DNA of 64,000 nucleotides from Clonostachys chloroleuca (taxonomy: Eukaryota > Ascomycota > Sordariomycetes > Hypocreales > Bionectriaceae). Made by a program: the position numbers and the translations under genes. The stretch is taken from positions 9,424,001 through 9,488,000 of the forward strand of contig JBANAY010000004.1 of assembly GCA_037952775.1 (NCBI GenBank), in the 5' to 3' direction. Of the stretch, positions 11,837 to 23,935 are shown one piece after another. How positions within the stretch are numbered: position 1 is the first letter of the stretch; the number at the start of each line of letters is the position of its first letter. The notes under the pieces were generated by a model, which was not told the origin of the DNA, searched no databases, and saw only the letters and a program-made list of their open reading frames with translations.

Positions 11837-13684
11837 TCAAACACTGAGTTCTTTGTGTTGAACCTGAAGCTCCACTTCTTTCCCCAATTGCTCCACATCC
11901 ACCCGAGCAATGGCATCGTCACCGTCAAAGATGATGGCTATTTCTTCTAGAGTGGGCCCTTTGGTTTCAACATATACAAAGTACACAAATAGAAATTCAC
12001 AGAAATCCCATAGCGTATAGAACAACATCAGGTTCCAGTGGTTGGGCATGTTATTCCATGCCAGCTTGTTGGTTTGACTAATATTTGTTAGCGAGTGCTT
12101 TACGGCGGTGGTACGGATTACTCACTTTCCTAGGGCAAGGATGGCTTGCACAGTGACATTCATAATCATCATTCCCTTGGCTCGAAGATGGAAAGGGAGA
12201 ATTTCCAAGGCATATGATACGAGCAGGCCAGCAAAGCCTACATGGTAGAACAGACTAAACAGCCACACAAAGGCAATCTGGCCAGTGCCTGCTGCTTTGT
12301 TTGTGTATACCTGACTGCCATTTGCCAGTGTTTGGCTAGAATTCTCGTAGACGGCACCGAGAATAGTCCAGAGAGCAAAAGATGCGAACATGCCTGCGGT
12401 TCCCAGTAGGAACAACGGCCGTCGCCCCCATTGGTCGACAAGAAGTGCCGTGCTCACGGCAACAAGCAAATCCATGATTGTCTTGCCAGCCGAGAGCTGT
12501 ATGAATCATTAGATATTGATTGTGTATTTTAGAAGATGACTCAACTTACAGCAAGTTTCTGATTCTGTTCCGTAATACCAGCTCCCACGTAGACGATATC
12601 AATGTAGTTTGAGAACAGAGCATTGCCTGAATACTGGGATATGACACCCAGGGATATGATAATGGCCAATCTCCATCGGTTGCCGCGAGTCTTGAAGAAA
12701 TCTAGATATGTCGCACTTTTGTCTTTTCGGTTCTGGATTGCGTCTTTCATCTCGCGGTATTGAAGCTGTACCGTGACATTATCAACGTCCCCGGCGCCGT
12801 GGTACTTGGTCAACATCTGAAGCGCTTCCTCGGCTCTGTCCCGGCTTACGAGCCATCGCGGGGATTCCGGAAGCCACCAGATGCCACAAAGTTGTATGAC
12901 AGATGGCACGGCTTGGATAAGAGTAATTGACCTCCACGACCACTCATTGTTGATTGACGAAGTACCCCATCCGATACAGGATACACCTAGGATTTGCAGT
13001 CAGCACCGTTCCCAGTATCGTTAGGCCGTCAACCGTGACACAAGGTCTTTACTTACACAGTGAGCCTAAACTCCACAAGCAGTTGTACACTGTCGTAAGG
13101 GGCCCACGATGCTGGGGATGGCAGATTTCTGTCAGAAGCAGGGGAGAGCACATTTGTGCAAACGAATTTCCAAAGCCGAGAACAAAACGGCCAGAAATAT
13201 ACACTAACATAAGGTGAAGAGGAGTCAATCAGTCATCGACTCAGAGATGAAGACGAGGAAGATATTGAAACTTACTTCCGTAGCTGGTGCTGAAAGCACC
13301 GACAAACGCGCCCAAAATCATGAGCACGCAACCAATAGCAATCGTAATCTTTCGACCGAGATAGTCCGCCATATATGGAACGACCAGGAAGGAAATCACC
13401 GACCCGATGTTGTACATGTTGATCAGAATACCGAGCTTGTTCGCATCGGCATACTGAGGGAAGAACTCCTTCCACTTGTCCATTTGCTGGGATGTGTTGA
13501 CCATCATTCCGTCGTACCCGGTTGTGGCCGATGCGACGAGTAGGAAGATGCAAAGACAGTAGAGCTTCCTCAGCTGAGGCTCCTTGTACCAGATGACTCT
13601 GTCCAAGTCGAGGGCATCTGCATGTCGAATATTGAGGTGTTCATCTTGACCTTTGGGTCCAGCAACAGTTGAAGAGTTGCCCAT
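11837..13684 (-). CDS. MFS sugar transporter (sugar porter family)
   Basis: Five exons (13684-13276, 13203-13057, 12986-12550, 12496-12126, 12077-11837) join in consistent phase to 534 residues. Sugar-porter signatures are present: GYDGMMVNT after TM1, a DYLGRK loop between TM2 and TM3, SGRFVLGFGNS, the PESPRWL loop before the central cytoplasmic region, VDQWGRRPLF, and the C-terminal VETKGPTLEEIAIIFDG. These place it in the proton-linked sugar-porter family (PF00083), close to fungal lactose/cellobiose/hexose-type carriers. It would sit in the plasma membrane and import mono- or oligosaccharides. It is divergent from the Zn2Cys6 gene across 488 bp, which suggests shared control. An upstream in-frame Met at 13729 would add 15 residues. 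Confidence 0.9.
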
Positions 13685-14172
13685 GTTGGCTAGTTTTGAT
13701 GGCACAGTTTGGGTCTGCCAGTTTCGCAAAGGAAGAGCACTTGAAGCAAGTGATTGAACTCTTTGAATGATCTGGCATGCTACATCCCATGGCTGATAAA
13801 GGATTTGCCTTCATACGGTGTTTGTAACTGGCGCCATTGAGAACAGACCCAAGCGTTGGCGCCCTTCCCTGGTAGTTTCGGACGCGGGTAACTCTCGGAT
13901 TGTCACTGCGCCGACCCGAACCGGCTTGATGGGGATGGCAACGACTCATGGCTGCGGGGAACCCAGTCGCCTCCTCATTCTTAACTCAACCTAAGCTAGT
14001 GCTGATTTTGCCCCAAGAGCAAATCCTGGAGAGGTGGGCCAAGTTTTCCCTTCATGTCCGGAGTTGTCGCATCGATTTCGGAGGGATATCTACATTGCCC
14101 GACGCATGTCTGGGGCGAGCCCGTACTGTTTGCTAACGAGATCGTGCTATAGAGACTTGAGACACTGGCTGA
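13685..14172. promoter_or_regulatory. divergent promoter, transporter / Zn2Cys6 regulator
   Basis: 488 bp separate the two start codons, so both genes probably read from one intergenic regulatory region. SYGGRG matches (the loose CreA carbon-repressor consensus) occur at 13954-13959 (GCGGGG), 14026-14031 (CTGGAG) and 14110-14115 (CTGGGG). Six-base degenerate matches are common by chance, so these are suggestions only. Confidence 0.4.
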
Positions 14173-16964
14173 ATGGAGTCGACTGGAGTTACTGAGTCCC
14201 GAGACCTGCCATCGTGCGCCGGTTGTCGGGCACGCAAGCTCAAGTGCTCACGCGAGATACCTTCATGCACGAATTGCCAACGACTTGGTATGCTCATCAC
14301 GTATTGAGCTTTGACCCTTGAGTCCTAGCACAGCACTTCTGACATGTCTCGCATATAGATTTGTCATGCATCTACGACTCTCTGAAGAATAAACCAGGGC
14401 TGAAACGGGGAACCCTTGAGAAGCTCACAAAACGGATTGGTAAGCCTCCGCTTGTTTCAATGACCTCTAAAGTGAGGATATTGACATCCATAGATTCTCT
14501 CGAGCGCCAAATAATAGATCGGGACAACCTTGTGTCAAATGAAACCCCTGATCAAACCACCGTAAATGCTGCTGCAGTTGAACATTCTGACAATGACACG
14601 TCGGCACTTACTGCACTGACATTGGAGACCAAGATCCTGTCGTCCACAATCTCAGAGTTATCCCGAACCATATCTGTTCTCACCGAAGCCTCAGTCGCGA
14701 AGAGATCTTCATCAGTTGAGCCTGAAACTAGGAGCGTCAAGCGACAAAAAGTCGCTGAGTCCTCGGCAGTTGTTCCGACAGGATCCTCAACCCTTGCATT
14801 GACCGCCACTCTAGATTCCCAAGAAGATGTTGAAAGCCTCCTTGAGGCATATTTCTCCAACTTCCACCCATGGATTCCAATGATTCATCGTTCGACGTTC
14901 CAAAGTAAAGTTATAGACAACCATGACGAGCTCGACAATGACATTGTCTTGCATGCGATAATGATAGGAGCTTCACGCTATGATGATCAGCGAAAAGATC
15001 CCGTCGAGATGTCGATGGATAGGTTTCAGGTCGCTTGTGACCACGTCCTGTTGACAGCGAATCAAAGTCTACAACTTCAAAATCTGCAAGCACTCACTAT
15101 TCTAGCCTTTCGATACGTAAGTAATGCAGCAGCAGATGAGGGAACACGATACCAACTAACAACTCATAGTTGGGCGACGGTAACCTCACAAAAGCGTGGC
15201 CAATTGTTGCTGCTTTGACGAGAATGGCAGAGTTTCTCGGCATTTGCGTGGAACAATCGGAAGTGAAGACGCATACAGAGTCCTTCTTCACCCCATGTCC
15301 GCAAGCTCTGCCGCAAAGCTGGGCAGAAGAGGAGGAGACTCGGCGCGCTTTTTGGAACATCTTTATTCTTGACAGGTGTGTTTAATCGAGACTACTTGAC
15401 CCCTAGCTTCTATCTGTTCTTACTGAGACTGTTTAGAATATGCTCTATCACTACGGGGTAAGCTTTTGCACTGCACATATATCGGAAGAAGTGGCCAGCT
15501 AACATGCCATGTAGCTGGAAAGTGGCTCTAACCGCAGACAACTCAAGTCGTAGGCTGCCCGTATGCGGTACCTTTTGGAACGAGAACGCCCCTCGGGTGA
15601 CTCCATACTTTAGTATCTGGGACAAGTCTGCCACCAAGATTTCAAACTCAGTGGCGTTCCTCCCTGCGCATTCCGCGAGCCCGAGGCAGCCGACTGAGCC
15701 TTCAAATGATGGAGAAAATGTCTCCCCGGGCGATGCGAGCCAGTCGACATCAGATCTGAACACTAGCAATACAGGCGCCTTCGCGTACTTTGTGGAATCC
15801 CTTGAATCACTCTATCAGGTCAATGAATACTTTCTTCGGCAAAGGGTCGACTTTGGTAACCGCCAAGAAGTGTTTAGCTGGTTGACAAGATTCAAAGAGC
15901 TTGACTTTCGCCTAGTCCGGTACGTGCCTGAGCAGGCGTTGAATCAAATCAAGATCTAACCTTGACAGATGGAAAACACTACTCCCTCCGAAATGGAAAG
16001 ATCCGAATGTCCCACCGCCCGAGACTTCCAATATCCTGGACCCGAACATGTCCTTGGCACATGTCACGCATAATACATCCATGATTATGTTGCACCAGAA
16101 GATTGGCTACCCAGACTCAAAGTTGAAGGGTATTCCGCTGCCCAATTTCTACAGCGCCGAAACCTGCCATTCCGCAGCGGTCGAGACATCCAACATCACG
16201 CGAAACTACCTGAGACATTCCTCAACTTGCCGACCTTTATCTCCGCATTGGGCATTCTGCATCTTTGCGAGTGCCAAGATCCTACTTGGTAAGCTAGATT
16301 TGGAAGCAACGCGAACTGTAAAACTAGTAGTTAATTCAGAGGAAAAGTTCATCATCGGTTCTATTCTCAGGATCTCAGCCCGCATTTTTGGTCTCTGGTC
16401 CAGTGTTTACAAGAGATGGCACAGAGATGGATCGGCAATAGTTCAATCGAACCAACATCGTCTCTTGCTGGCCAGCTACTTGATAAACTTCAATTACTCC
16501 ATGCCGGCCCGACTTCAACTTCTAAATTCATTAGCACGATCTACAACGGATCATTGCATTCTCCGCATGTCATTGACAGCCATGAGACTGAGTATCCATC
16601 TCCGCGAAGCCGTTTGTTTGCGACAGACCAAAGTAAACCCAGCCAATTTGCCTCACCCGCTAAGCTCTCGGTAAATCAAACCGTACAGGTCTCTGAAGAG
16701 CCACATGCTGGGCGACCTGGCAACGATTGGCTATCTCCATCACAAGTTCCCGACTGTAGAATGTCCACCGGATCTGGAGGAACCGACGAATTGTCAACTA
16801 TCATAAAAAGCTTTTCTGGGGAGCAATTTACAGGAATGGATCGAATTATCAATTTTGATGATCTCAACTTCGAAGGTATTTGTGACATGGATCCTGCTGG
16901 TCAGGGGGAGGGTATCACTCAAGCAGAGTGGAACTTTGGTCCAGTTCAATGGCATGGCCCCTAG
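14173..16964 (+). CDS. Zn(II)2Cys6 transcription factor
   Basis: Eight exons (14173-14287, 14359-14439, 14494-15116, 15170-15375, 15437-15457, 15515-15919, 15969-16288, 16348-16964) sum to 2388 nt, 795 residues. The zinc cluster is complete, CX2CX6CX6CX2CX6C with Cys at 15, 18, 25, 32, 35 and 42; the first intron falls between the fifth and sixth Cys. A coiled linker (DSLERQI) follows, then the fungal-specific regulatory domain with [36 protein letters not shown] and the late MAQRWIG helix. The second intron (54 nt, open in frame) could be retained, and the last acceptor (AAG at 16347) is chosen only to keep the C-terminal frame. One exon is just 21 nt. It is nuclear and probably controls the neighbouring carbohydrate genes; the inducer is unknown. 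Confidence 0.85.
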
Positions 16965-17181
16965 ATGTAAACTATATGTCTTGTGTCAGTTTTTCTTAAA
17001 AAAATGGAAAAAAAAACATGTTGACATATGGCCTCCCTCGGCCGTGTGCCACGGAGAACGTTAGATTCCTATCGTTTTATGCTGGGATTAGACCTTCGCA
17101 CCCGAGCGCATGTTCAGGTTTATTTTAGCAGGAAACACGGAGATTAAGAAAGAAAGAAATATGTACGATTAAATTTCCTAT

Positions 17182-18753
17182 TCATATAATTCCCATCTGT
17201 AACAAGCGGTTCTTCAAAGTAAGAAGGTAATAGTCTGCATAGACTAGCCCGTGGTCATGTGCCTTATTCTTCCTGAAGCTGAATGCATTGTAACACACTG
17301 TAGAATGCTTCAAGATGGCATCAAATCGTTCTCCTACACCAGAGATATTAATCTTGAAGGGCTCAACATCTGTGTGCACAACATGGGCCTTTTCACGAGC
17401 CAATGCAAAGTTGAGGGTATCTTCAGCTATAATGAGTGCCGCGTCCAAGTACCTTGCGTTGCGTCGGTGATCTCCAAGCGCCGTGAAGCATTGTGCAAGG
17501 ATGACCATCCCATTAGCAGCAATCAGCCCGGCAGAAACATCTCTGAGGGGATTCTCAAAATCCTCAATCGGAGCGTCAAAGTCCCAGAGCGGGACGTGTC
17601 TGCCCGATTTCTTTGGTTCAGTAGACCCGTTGGTAATAGCTTTATCGACACAGTCTGGGGCAGTCTCCAATTTGAGTAAAAAGTATTCAGCCAAGCCACA
17701 TGCCGCTTCTAGAAACTCTCCATGACCTGACCACTGGTATGCTTGCGCGTAACCCAGGATGCCCCAGGACTGCCCTCGACTCCAAGTAGAGCTGTCACTG
17801 TACCCCTGGGCTGTGCGGATCTCCTTGATCAGACCAGTCCTGGTCAAAGTTGACAAGATGAGGAGTGCTATATAGTACTCCTTGATAACCCTTTCGAGCG
17901 CAAGTCTCTTTGCGGAGGTGGGAGCTCATCAAAGTGCGGGAATGTGCCACGGCTATATTAGCAAGCCGCACGTCGCCCGACTGCGCAGCAGCATAAAAGA
18001 GTAGTTCCATGTTCGCCATGGAATCGATAATGACTAGATAGTTCTCTTCCTGGGATGTAATTTTGACGTTGTCATGCCAATCAAAAGTATCCCAAGATCG
18101 GACTGCTGAGACCCTGTCATCAAAACGTGACGCCAGACTGTTTGCAGCTTGTATGATCGTCTTGAGAGCATCCTGATCGTGGAATAGCTCCCACCGAGGC
18201 CTCATAGATGGCAAAATCACGAACCCGAGATCGTGAGTGTCTGTCCGCAGAGCCTGTCCTTTTAGAGGATCGGACCATCGGCGGCCGCTTTCTGCAAGCT
18301 CTCTGATAATGAGCTGCGGATCGATTGCTCCATGATGCAGACCAGATTTGTCAGGATGTCTGATGCAGGTCTCAAGAGCAGAGTATATGCAACCTGGGAA
18401 GAAGCCGCTCGTCCAAAAATCAATCTCCCGAGACTCCCATTTCCCCTGATTGATCCCGGTTTGAGGCACAATTTCTGGATATTGACTTGGGATTTCCTTC
18501 ATCGTTGTGAGTCTTATTTATACTTTTCTCGAGATACCTGTGCATAGTAATGGAGACTTACGTTGTTTTCTAAATAAACGGCGGCTGTCCGAAGCACCTT
18601 TGAAATTAGATTATCCGAATAGAGCTCTGAAAGCCGAAAACTCCATGAGGTCTGTTCGGAAATAGTTTTCTCGGCATCTAGAGAGCCATTATATGTGAGG
18701 CTGTGCTCAAAGGGGCTGCTGCTTCTCATGTTGGGATCGTGGTAACAACGCAA
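17182..18753 (-). CDS. GH88-type unsaturated glucuronyl hydrolase, with one apparent frameshift
   Basis: Exon 1 (18753-18562) and exon 2 (18496-17182) join in phase 0 after LENN. GH88 landmarks: FWTSGFFPGCIY, THDLGFVI, SWDTFDWHDN, DSMANMELLFYAA, SDSSTWSRGQSWGILGYA, PLWDFDAP, DVSAGLIAANGM and HDHGLVYADYYLL. GH88 enzymes hydrate and release the 4,5-unsaturated uronic acid left at the non-reducing end by polysaccharide lyases. The frame breaks at about 17838: before it the protein reads LVNFDQ, after it TGLIKEIR in another frame; removal of one G restores continuity. A run of about 14 residues (ETCARKGYQGVLYS) just before also looks inserted relative to the family. Either a sequencing error or early decay. 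There is no signal peptide. A shorter start at 18729 is possible. Confidence 0.78.
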
Positions 18754-19380
18754 GTGGCAGCTGAGCGAGTATCAGTCAAGAGTGAATAGTGGCGGTCATG
18801 AATGAGGATGTGTTTATCTTGGGAATGAATCATTGCACACTCTTTTTCTACTACAATCTTCTGCCAAGTACCTGCGTCCGATGCGGACATTCCTCCCGTC
18901 GGACCCGGGGAAGTTGCCACCGGGAGATAACTGCTCCGGCCCGCGCCTCGTATTCTTCCACCATATGTGGACAGCCCTCAAGGATTATGGAGAAGTGCAA
19001 GGCGATATCATGCCACTGAGTTGTGGGGTTGAACTGACATATGTTTCTATGGTGAGATGTTAGTAATTGTTTCTTCACCACTTTTTGTTCAACGTATGAG
19101 CTCAACCCTCCAAATTATCTCCTCAGGCAAGTACGGAATGAACATGGATAGCGAGTTTGAGAATTCACATTCAGAGGGGCGTGATAAGAAGTGCCAGTCT
19201 CAGGTGAATCTTTTCAAATCTTTTCTTGACAAAACAAACATGAATGTCGTTGTTATTCTTAAATCGTAAACATCAATTTAATATAGTGTGTATTTCTGTG
19301 ATCAGGTTCCATTTGGTTTTGATTCAGGAACTACCTAGTACTTGATAATAGGACAAATTCAAATAAGGTCATCCTATCTC
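18754..19380. other. intergenic, GH88 upstream / GH7 3' flank
   Basis: No gene seen. It must contain the GH88 promoter near 18.8 kb and the GH7 3' flank near 19.3 kb. Confidence 0.45.
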
Positions 19381-20705
19381 TTAGGCACCATCGTAAGTTG
19401 AGCCTATATCCCCCCATTTGATCTTGCTGAAAGTTACTGCTGTGTCTGGTTGGGCCTGTCGGATCGAGTCTGGAGACCCTTCCGCGGCGCTGCACGGCCC
19501 AGATCCTGGCCCATCGAGCCAGCTCATATTCCCTCCGCTCTCGTCCCACCAAACGCTCATACAGAGTACCATACCGCGGTCCATGGCTTGCCCCATACCG
19601 GTTGTGCCGCCGAGATTCTTGAAGATATTGGCGCCCATGGCAGCGCAGAATTCGTCGTCAATGTAATTTACCTGGGGAAGGCTAGACTTGTTGGCTGACG
19701 GGTTCTCGAAAATCTGTCCATCCTGCACGTAGAACCGATGGATGGCTTGGAGCTCGCCGGTGCTGTCAGTGGGAAACTGGGTGACCACTTTGAATGGACG
19801 AGTGGTATCAACAACCATACCAAGCCCGTAATAGTTACTATTACCAACATTGGCGGGATTGAAGTGGCAACCAGACTTGTCACATACTCCCGACTTGCCA
19901 CATTCTGCACCTTGACAAGCGTAGAGGCTGGTTATATTGCATGTATGGGGCGCGAGATGGGTGGCTCTGGAGTTAGCCTCCCAGATGTCGAGCTCATTGC
20001 AGCATGCTCCAGACCCTTGGATGTTTGCCTGTCATGTGTTATTATCCTACTTGATGCTCATGCAAGTCTTACATAATGATGATCAAGATGACTCACCTCG
20101 CCATTGATAAACGGTGGAATGTAGCATTGAGCATCACAGTACCCAGTGCCAAATGCCGGGCCTGCCCGATTTATCTCGCTTCGCCCACCATCTTCCTCCA
20201 TTTCAGAGAGGTAAAATGCACCATTCATTCCACAAGGTAGCTTGGATACGTCTACATCGAAGCTAATCTCCTGCCCAAGAAGGTGCAACATTTCGTAGCT
20301 CTCTTCATGTTCGTCGAGCAAATATACCCGTGGGCTGATTTTGGCCAGATTTTCGTCGTTGAGCATGTCAAGATATAGCCTGTCATTATAGGCTTTCACG
20401 CCCACTTTCGAGTAGTCCGAGATGCTCTCCATAACGCAGTTTGCTTGACATGTGTCCACGTCAGGGCAGACGGTTGTGTTTGGAGGGCTGCCATTGGTAC
20501 CGCAGCCCAGATTGGGCGCATTGACTTGGTACAGGGGGCGCTTGAGCGAATCGAGCACTATCGCTGTCCTTTGCGGGTTGCATCCACCGTCTTTGGTGCA
20601 TTTCCAAGTTGTAAGCTTCGGATGGTTCTCACAAGAAGGGTTCTTGACGTGCTGGGCGTAGGCAACATGAGCCGCCAGAAAGCTCTGAATCAATAGAGAG
20701 CGCAT
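19381..20705 (-). CDS. secreted GH7 endoglucanase (Cel7B-like)
   Basis: Exons 20705-20097 and 20028-19381 (68-nt intron, phase 0) give 418 residues. A signal peptide (MRSLLIQSFLAAHVAYA) leads into Cys-rich GH7 sequence: TTWKCTKDGGC, a DVDTCQANC segment, LGQEISFDVDVSKLPCGMNG and GYCDAQCY. The catalytic motif is NELDIWEAN, with nucleophile Glu215, Asp217 and acid/base Glu220. The length, the missing linker and CBM1, and the ending (MSVWWDESGGNMSWLDG, SKIKWGDIGSTY) fit the endoglucanase branch (EG I type) better than cellobiohydrolases, whose tunnel-forming loops make them longer. It would cut cellulose chains outside the cell. It is divergent from the DUF2264 gene across 497 bp. Confidence 0.92.
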
Positions 20706-21202
20706 GGCAAACAAAACGGAACGTAACCTGATCTCAATACCTATGGAGCTGTGATGAGATGTAAAATAAAAAAGCGTCGAAGAACTGGCAATCATCATAC
20801 TCTCACCTGCCTTGTTTATACAAGTGGTCTACAGCCCACAGAAACATTTCCATCAGGGGCCCCCAACCCCAAACTACACTATACTCCACAAGCATCCGCA
20901 CAGTCCGGGGTTTGGCGGCATTGTTGTCGGTTGGGGACGAGATACAATCGGACCGGTTACGCTCCTCTCGGCTCGGAGTAGATATTTTCGGCTTCGGGAG
21001 AACTCTGATTCTGGGGTAGCCCCTTGTCCAAGCTCGCTCCACCACTGTACACTAACTCTTCAAATCTTGCCCAGGTTAAAGCTACGAATGGCTTCGATAG
21101 TCTAAAATAACACAGAGCTCATGGCAAGCGCTCGGAAATTGTCTTACTATCAGATGTTGAGTAGCTTAACTTGCCACTTCCGATCCCAATATCGATGCCA
21201 GC
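20706..21202. promoter_or_regulatory. divergent promoter, GH7 / DUF2264
   Basis: 497 bp between two divergent start codons. SYGGRG matches occur at 20905-20910 (CCGGGG) and 21011-21016 (CTGGGG), compatible with carbon-catabolite repression by CreA, but chance matches are expected. Confidence 0.4.
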
Positions 21203-23446
21203 ATGCCTCCCCTACCAGGTTTTACGGACAATCCTCTCAAGACTCGCGCTGACGTAGTCCTTGCATCCAAGGCAATTATTGGTCCTCTGGCCCAGTACAC
21301 CTCTCCAGGCTGTGCCTACGTTCGGTTGCCTGTAACATCTGGTACGCTCTATGATGATAGGGCTGCCAGGCTCGAGGGCTTTTCACGCCCATTATGGGTA
21401 ACGGGGTCTCTGCTTGCAAGCGGTGATTGCGACGAAGAGCTTTTATCAAGGCTTATTGCAGGATTGAGCAACGGTACAGACCCTGGGCAGTCCGAGTATT
21501 GGGGCGATATTGAAGACAATGACCAGCGCATGGTCGAGACTGAACCGATTGCTTTTACACTTCTCTCGAGCCCGCGGCATTTGCTCTGGGACCAACTAGA
21601 GGATCGCACTAGATCTAACATTGCTCGGTGGTTTACCCAACTCAACGGGAAGCAGATGCCCCGCGTGAACTGGCTATGGTTCCGCGTCTTTACCAACCTT
21701 GTGCTGCTGAAGCTGTGCGAAGTCGATGATTTGAGCGTACGCAAACAAATGGACATGGACTTGGAAGAACTAGATACATTCTATTTGCGAGACGGTTGGT
21801 CTAGCGACGGTTTGTGGAGAAGTCCTGAGAACGACGATGATGAATGGATGCTGTTTAGACAAACAGGTCGCGTTCACAGTATCAAGCCAGATCGCTGCGT
21901 GGACTACTACTCGGGCAGCTTTGCAATACAATTCAGCCAACTCCTTTACATACGTCTAGCGGGAGACATTGATCCGTTAAGAACCTCACGCTACCAAAAA
22001 CAAGCCAGGGAATTTGGCTCCCAGATTTGGAGATACTTTGACGAACAAGGCAAGCAGATATCAAGTCGAAATCTATTTGAAGCAAGTGCTTACATTAATT
22101 CTAGGTGCATCGATTCCTTTTGGGCGGTCCATTATATATCGTTTCTGCTGTGGAGCGTTTTTTGCAAGTCTCGCTGTAGCTGGAGGTTCGGACATGGCAA
22201 CACCGTTGCGTAGACCTGGCGATGTCAAGGGATTCTTGCTACGTCATTTGAGATGGTGGGCTCGCAACTCCACGGACATTTTTCACTCAGATGGTACCTT
22301 GAACTTGGGTTGGCTTTACCCGTATGTGCTACTCCTATTACTAAACACGACCATTTACTGACTTACACAAGCAACATGTATCTGACAGAAGACTACAACT
22401 CGCCGCAATCTGTATACTGGGCATTAAAGTCTTTTGTGGCTATCATGCTGCCATCAGATGAGCCATTCTGGGCCGGCGACGAGCAACCATACCCTCAGCT
22501 TGATCCGACTCAAATCGTGGCTTTGCTCCATGCCCCGCGGCAGATACTTTGCAATCCCTCTAAAGGACATCATTTCCTCCTCTCCTCGGCTCAATTCACC
22601 TCACTGTACTGGAAAGGTGCCGCTGCAAAGTACAGCAAATTCGCCTACTCTTCTGCCTTTGGATTCTCTGTTCCAACTGGACAGGCAAAGCTCCAACAAC
22701 TGGCACCCGACAACATGCTTGCTCTGAGTAGAGACGGTACACAAACCTGGGCTGTAAAGTGGAAATGTCGCGAGCCTACATTCGGAGTGCGCAGAGTCCA
22801 CTCGAGAGTGAGCCACATGGCTGAGGAACTCCCAACAATGCAAGTCGTTTGGTATCCTTGGGACGATCGCAGCGTCTCGGTCACGACGACGCTGATACCA
22901 CCTTCGAGAAGATGGCCCGACTGGCATATTCGCGTGCATCGTATCCTTGTCGAAAAGGACGGTCTTGGGACCCTTTTTACCGCCGAGGGTGGATTTGCGA
23001 TCAATGGCGAGCTGAAGAATTCCGGAAAATGGCTGCAGACAATCGGCGCCGATCCTTTAGATCATATTGGCTACAAACATGGTTTGCAGGGGCACAGATC
23101 GGATGCTGACTCTGCTATCGTCTTCTCCGACGCGAGGGTTTCAGGCATCACGGGTTTAGTCTTAGAGAGCCCAAGTACTGCCGATGTCAGACAGACAGCA
23201 TCGGTGTTGAAGCCCGAGGCGAACACCAATATCATGTCGCCTCGGTCACTTCTTCCATTAGTGGAACATGAAATGACCAGTCTGAAACGGGGTGACGAGC
23301 TTGTCCTGTGTACGCGAGTCTTTGCCGTTGTTGATGACGCCGTTCAGCCGCGCAAACCTAACCTGCATCGGTGGAAACTCTGGCAAGATCGCCCAAGCAC
23401 CGGGACAAGCCTAGGGGACTCGGGGGACTTCATTGAATTGCTGTGA
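21203..23446 (+). CDS. DUF2264 family protein (possible glucuronide-acting enzyme)
   Basis: Exons 21203-22049, 22105-22321 and 22372-23446 sum to 2139 nt, 712 residues. The first intron has a GC donor (AAG|GCAAGC) and a TAG acceptor; it is accepted because it joins FDEQ to [14 protein letters not shown] without a gap, a segment typical of DUF2264. Other landmarks are [11 protein letters not shown] near the start, [18 protein letters not shown], the [17 protein letters not shown] segment and HFLLSSAQF. The N-terminal half is an alpha-helical toroid of the kind seen in glycosidases. I recall that some DUF2264 proteins are beta-glucuronidases classed in CAZy GH154; this should be verified. There is no clear signal peptide. 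Shared promoter with GH7. Confidence 0.82.
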
Positions 23447-23935
23447 GAATCCCCATCAAGATTGGTGTGTAGTATATGCATCTCCCGCGCGATGAGTACG
23501 TGGATATCCTATCATATTAGCGAATCACTTATCATGATTCCGGGATATGAAATGCACCTTTTACCACGCAAAAGAAAAAAATTTAAAATGTTATTAGACA
23601 AAGAAAACTTTATTAAACTACCGACTTCCTGGAAACTTCCCCAATAAATCAACTCCAGTATTACACGTTCAGGCTTCACCGGCCGCTCTTAAGTCTCACC
23701 ACTTAGTTCTCAAGCGCAGGGAAAGTGTAATTCAAATTGGACACTCTCCGCTAACATCCTGCAGCAGCCATTAATCTGTGAACACTTTTTTCGTTCTGTG
23801 ATCTCCAAGTCAAATCGGCCTAAGAATCCAACTCGAGTTCTGATAAATATCGATATGGAAAAGTACACTTTCGTAGCATCCTGGGAATTTTCCGAAGTGC
23901 AGGACCTGCCTGATTCGTTTTCGCCATGAACCTTC
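23447..23935. other. intergenic
   Basis: Convergent stretch after DUF2264. It is AT-rich, with an A-run near 23572-23581, and no gene is supported. Confidence 0.5.
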
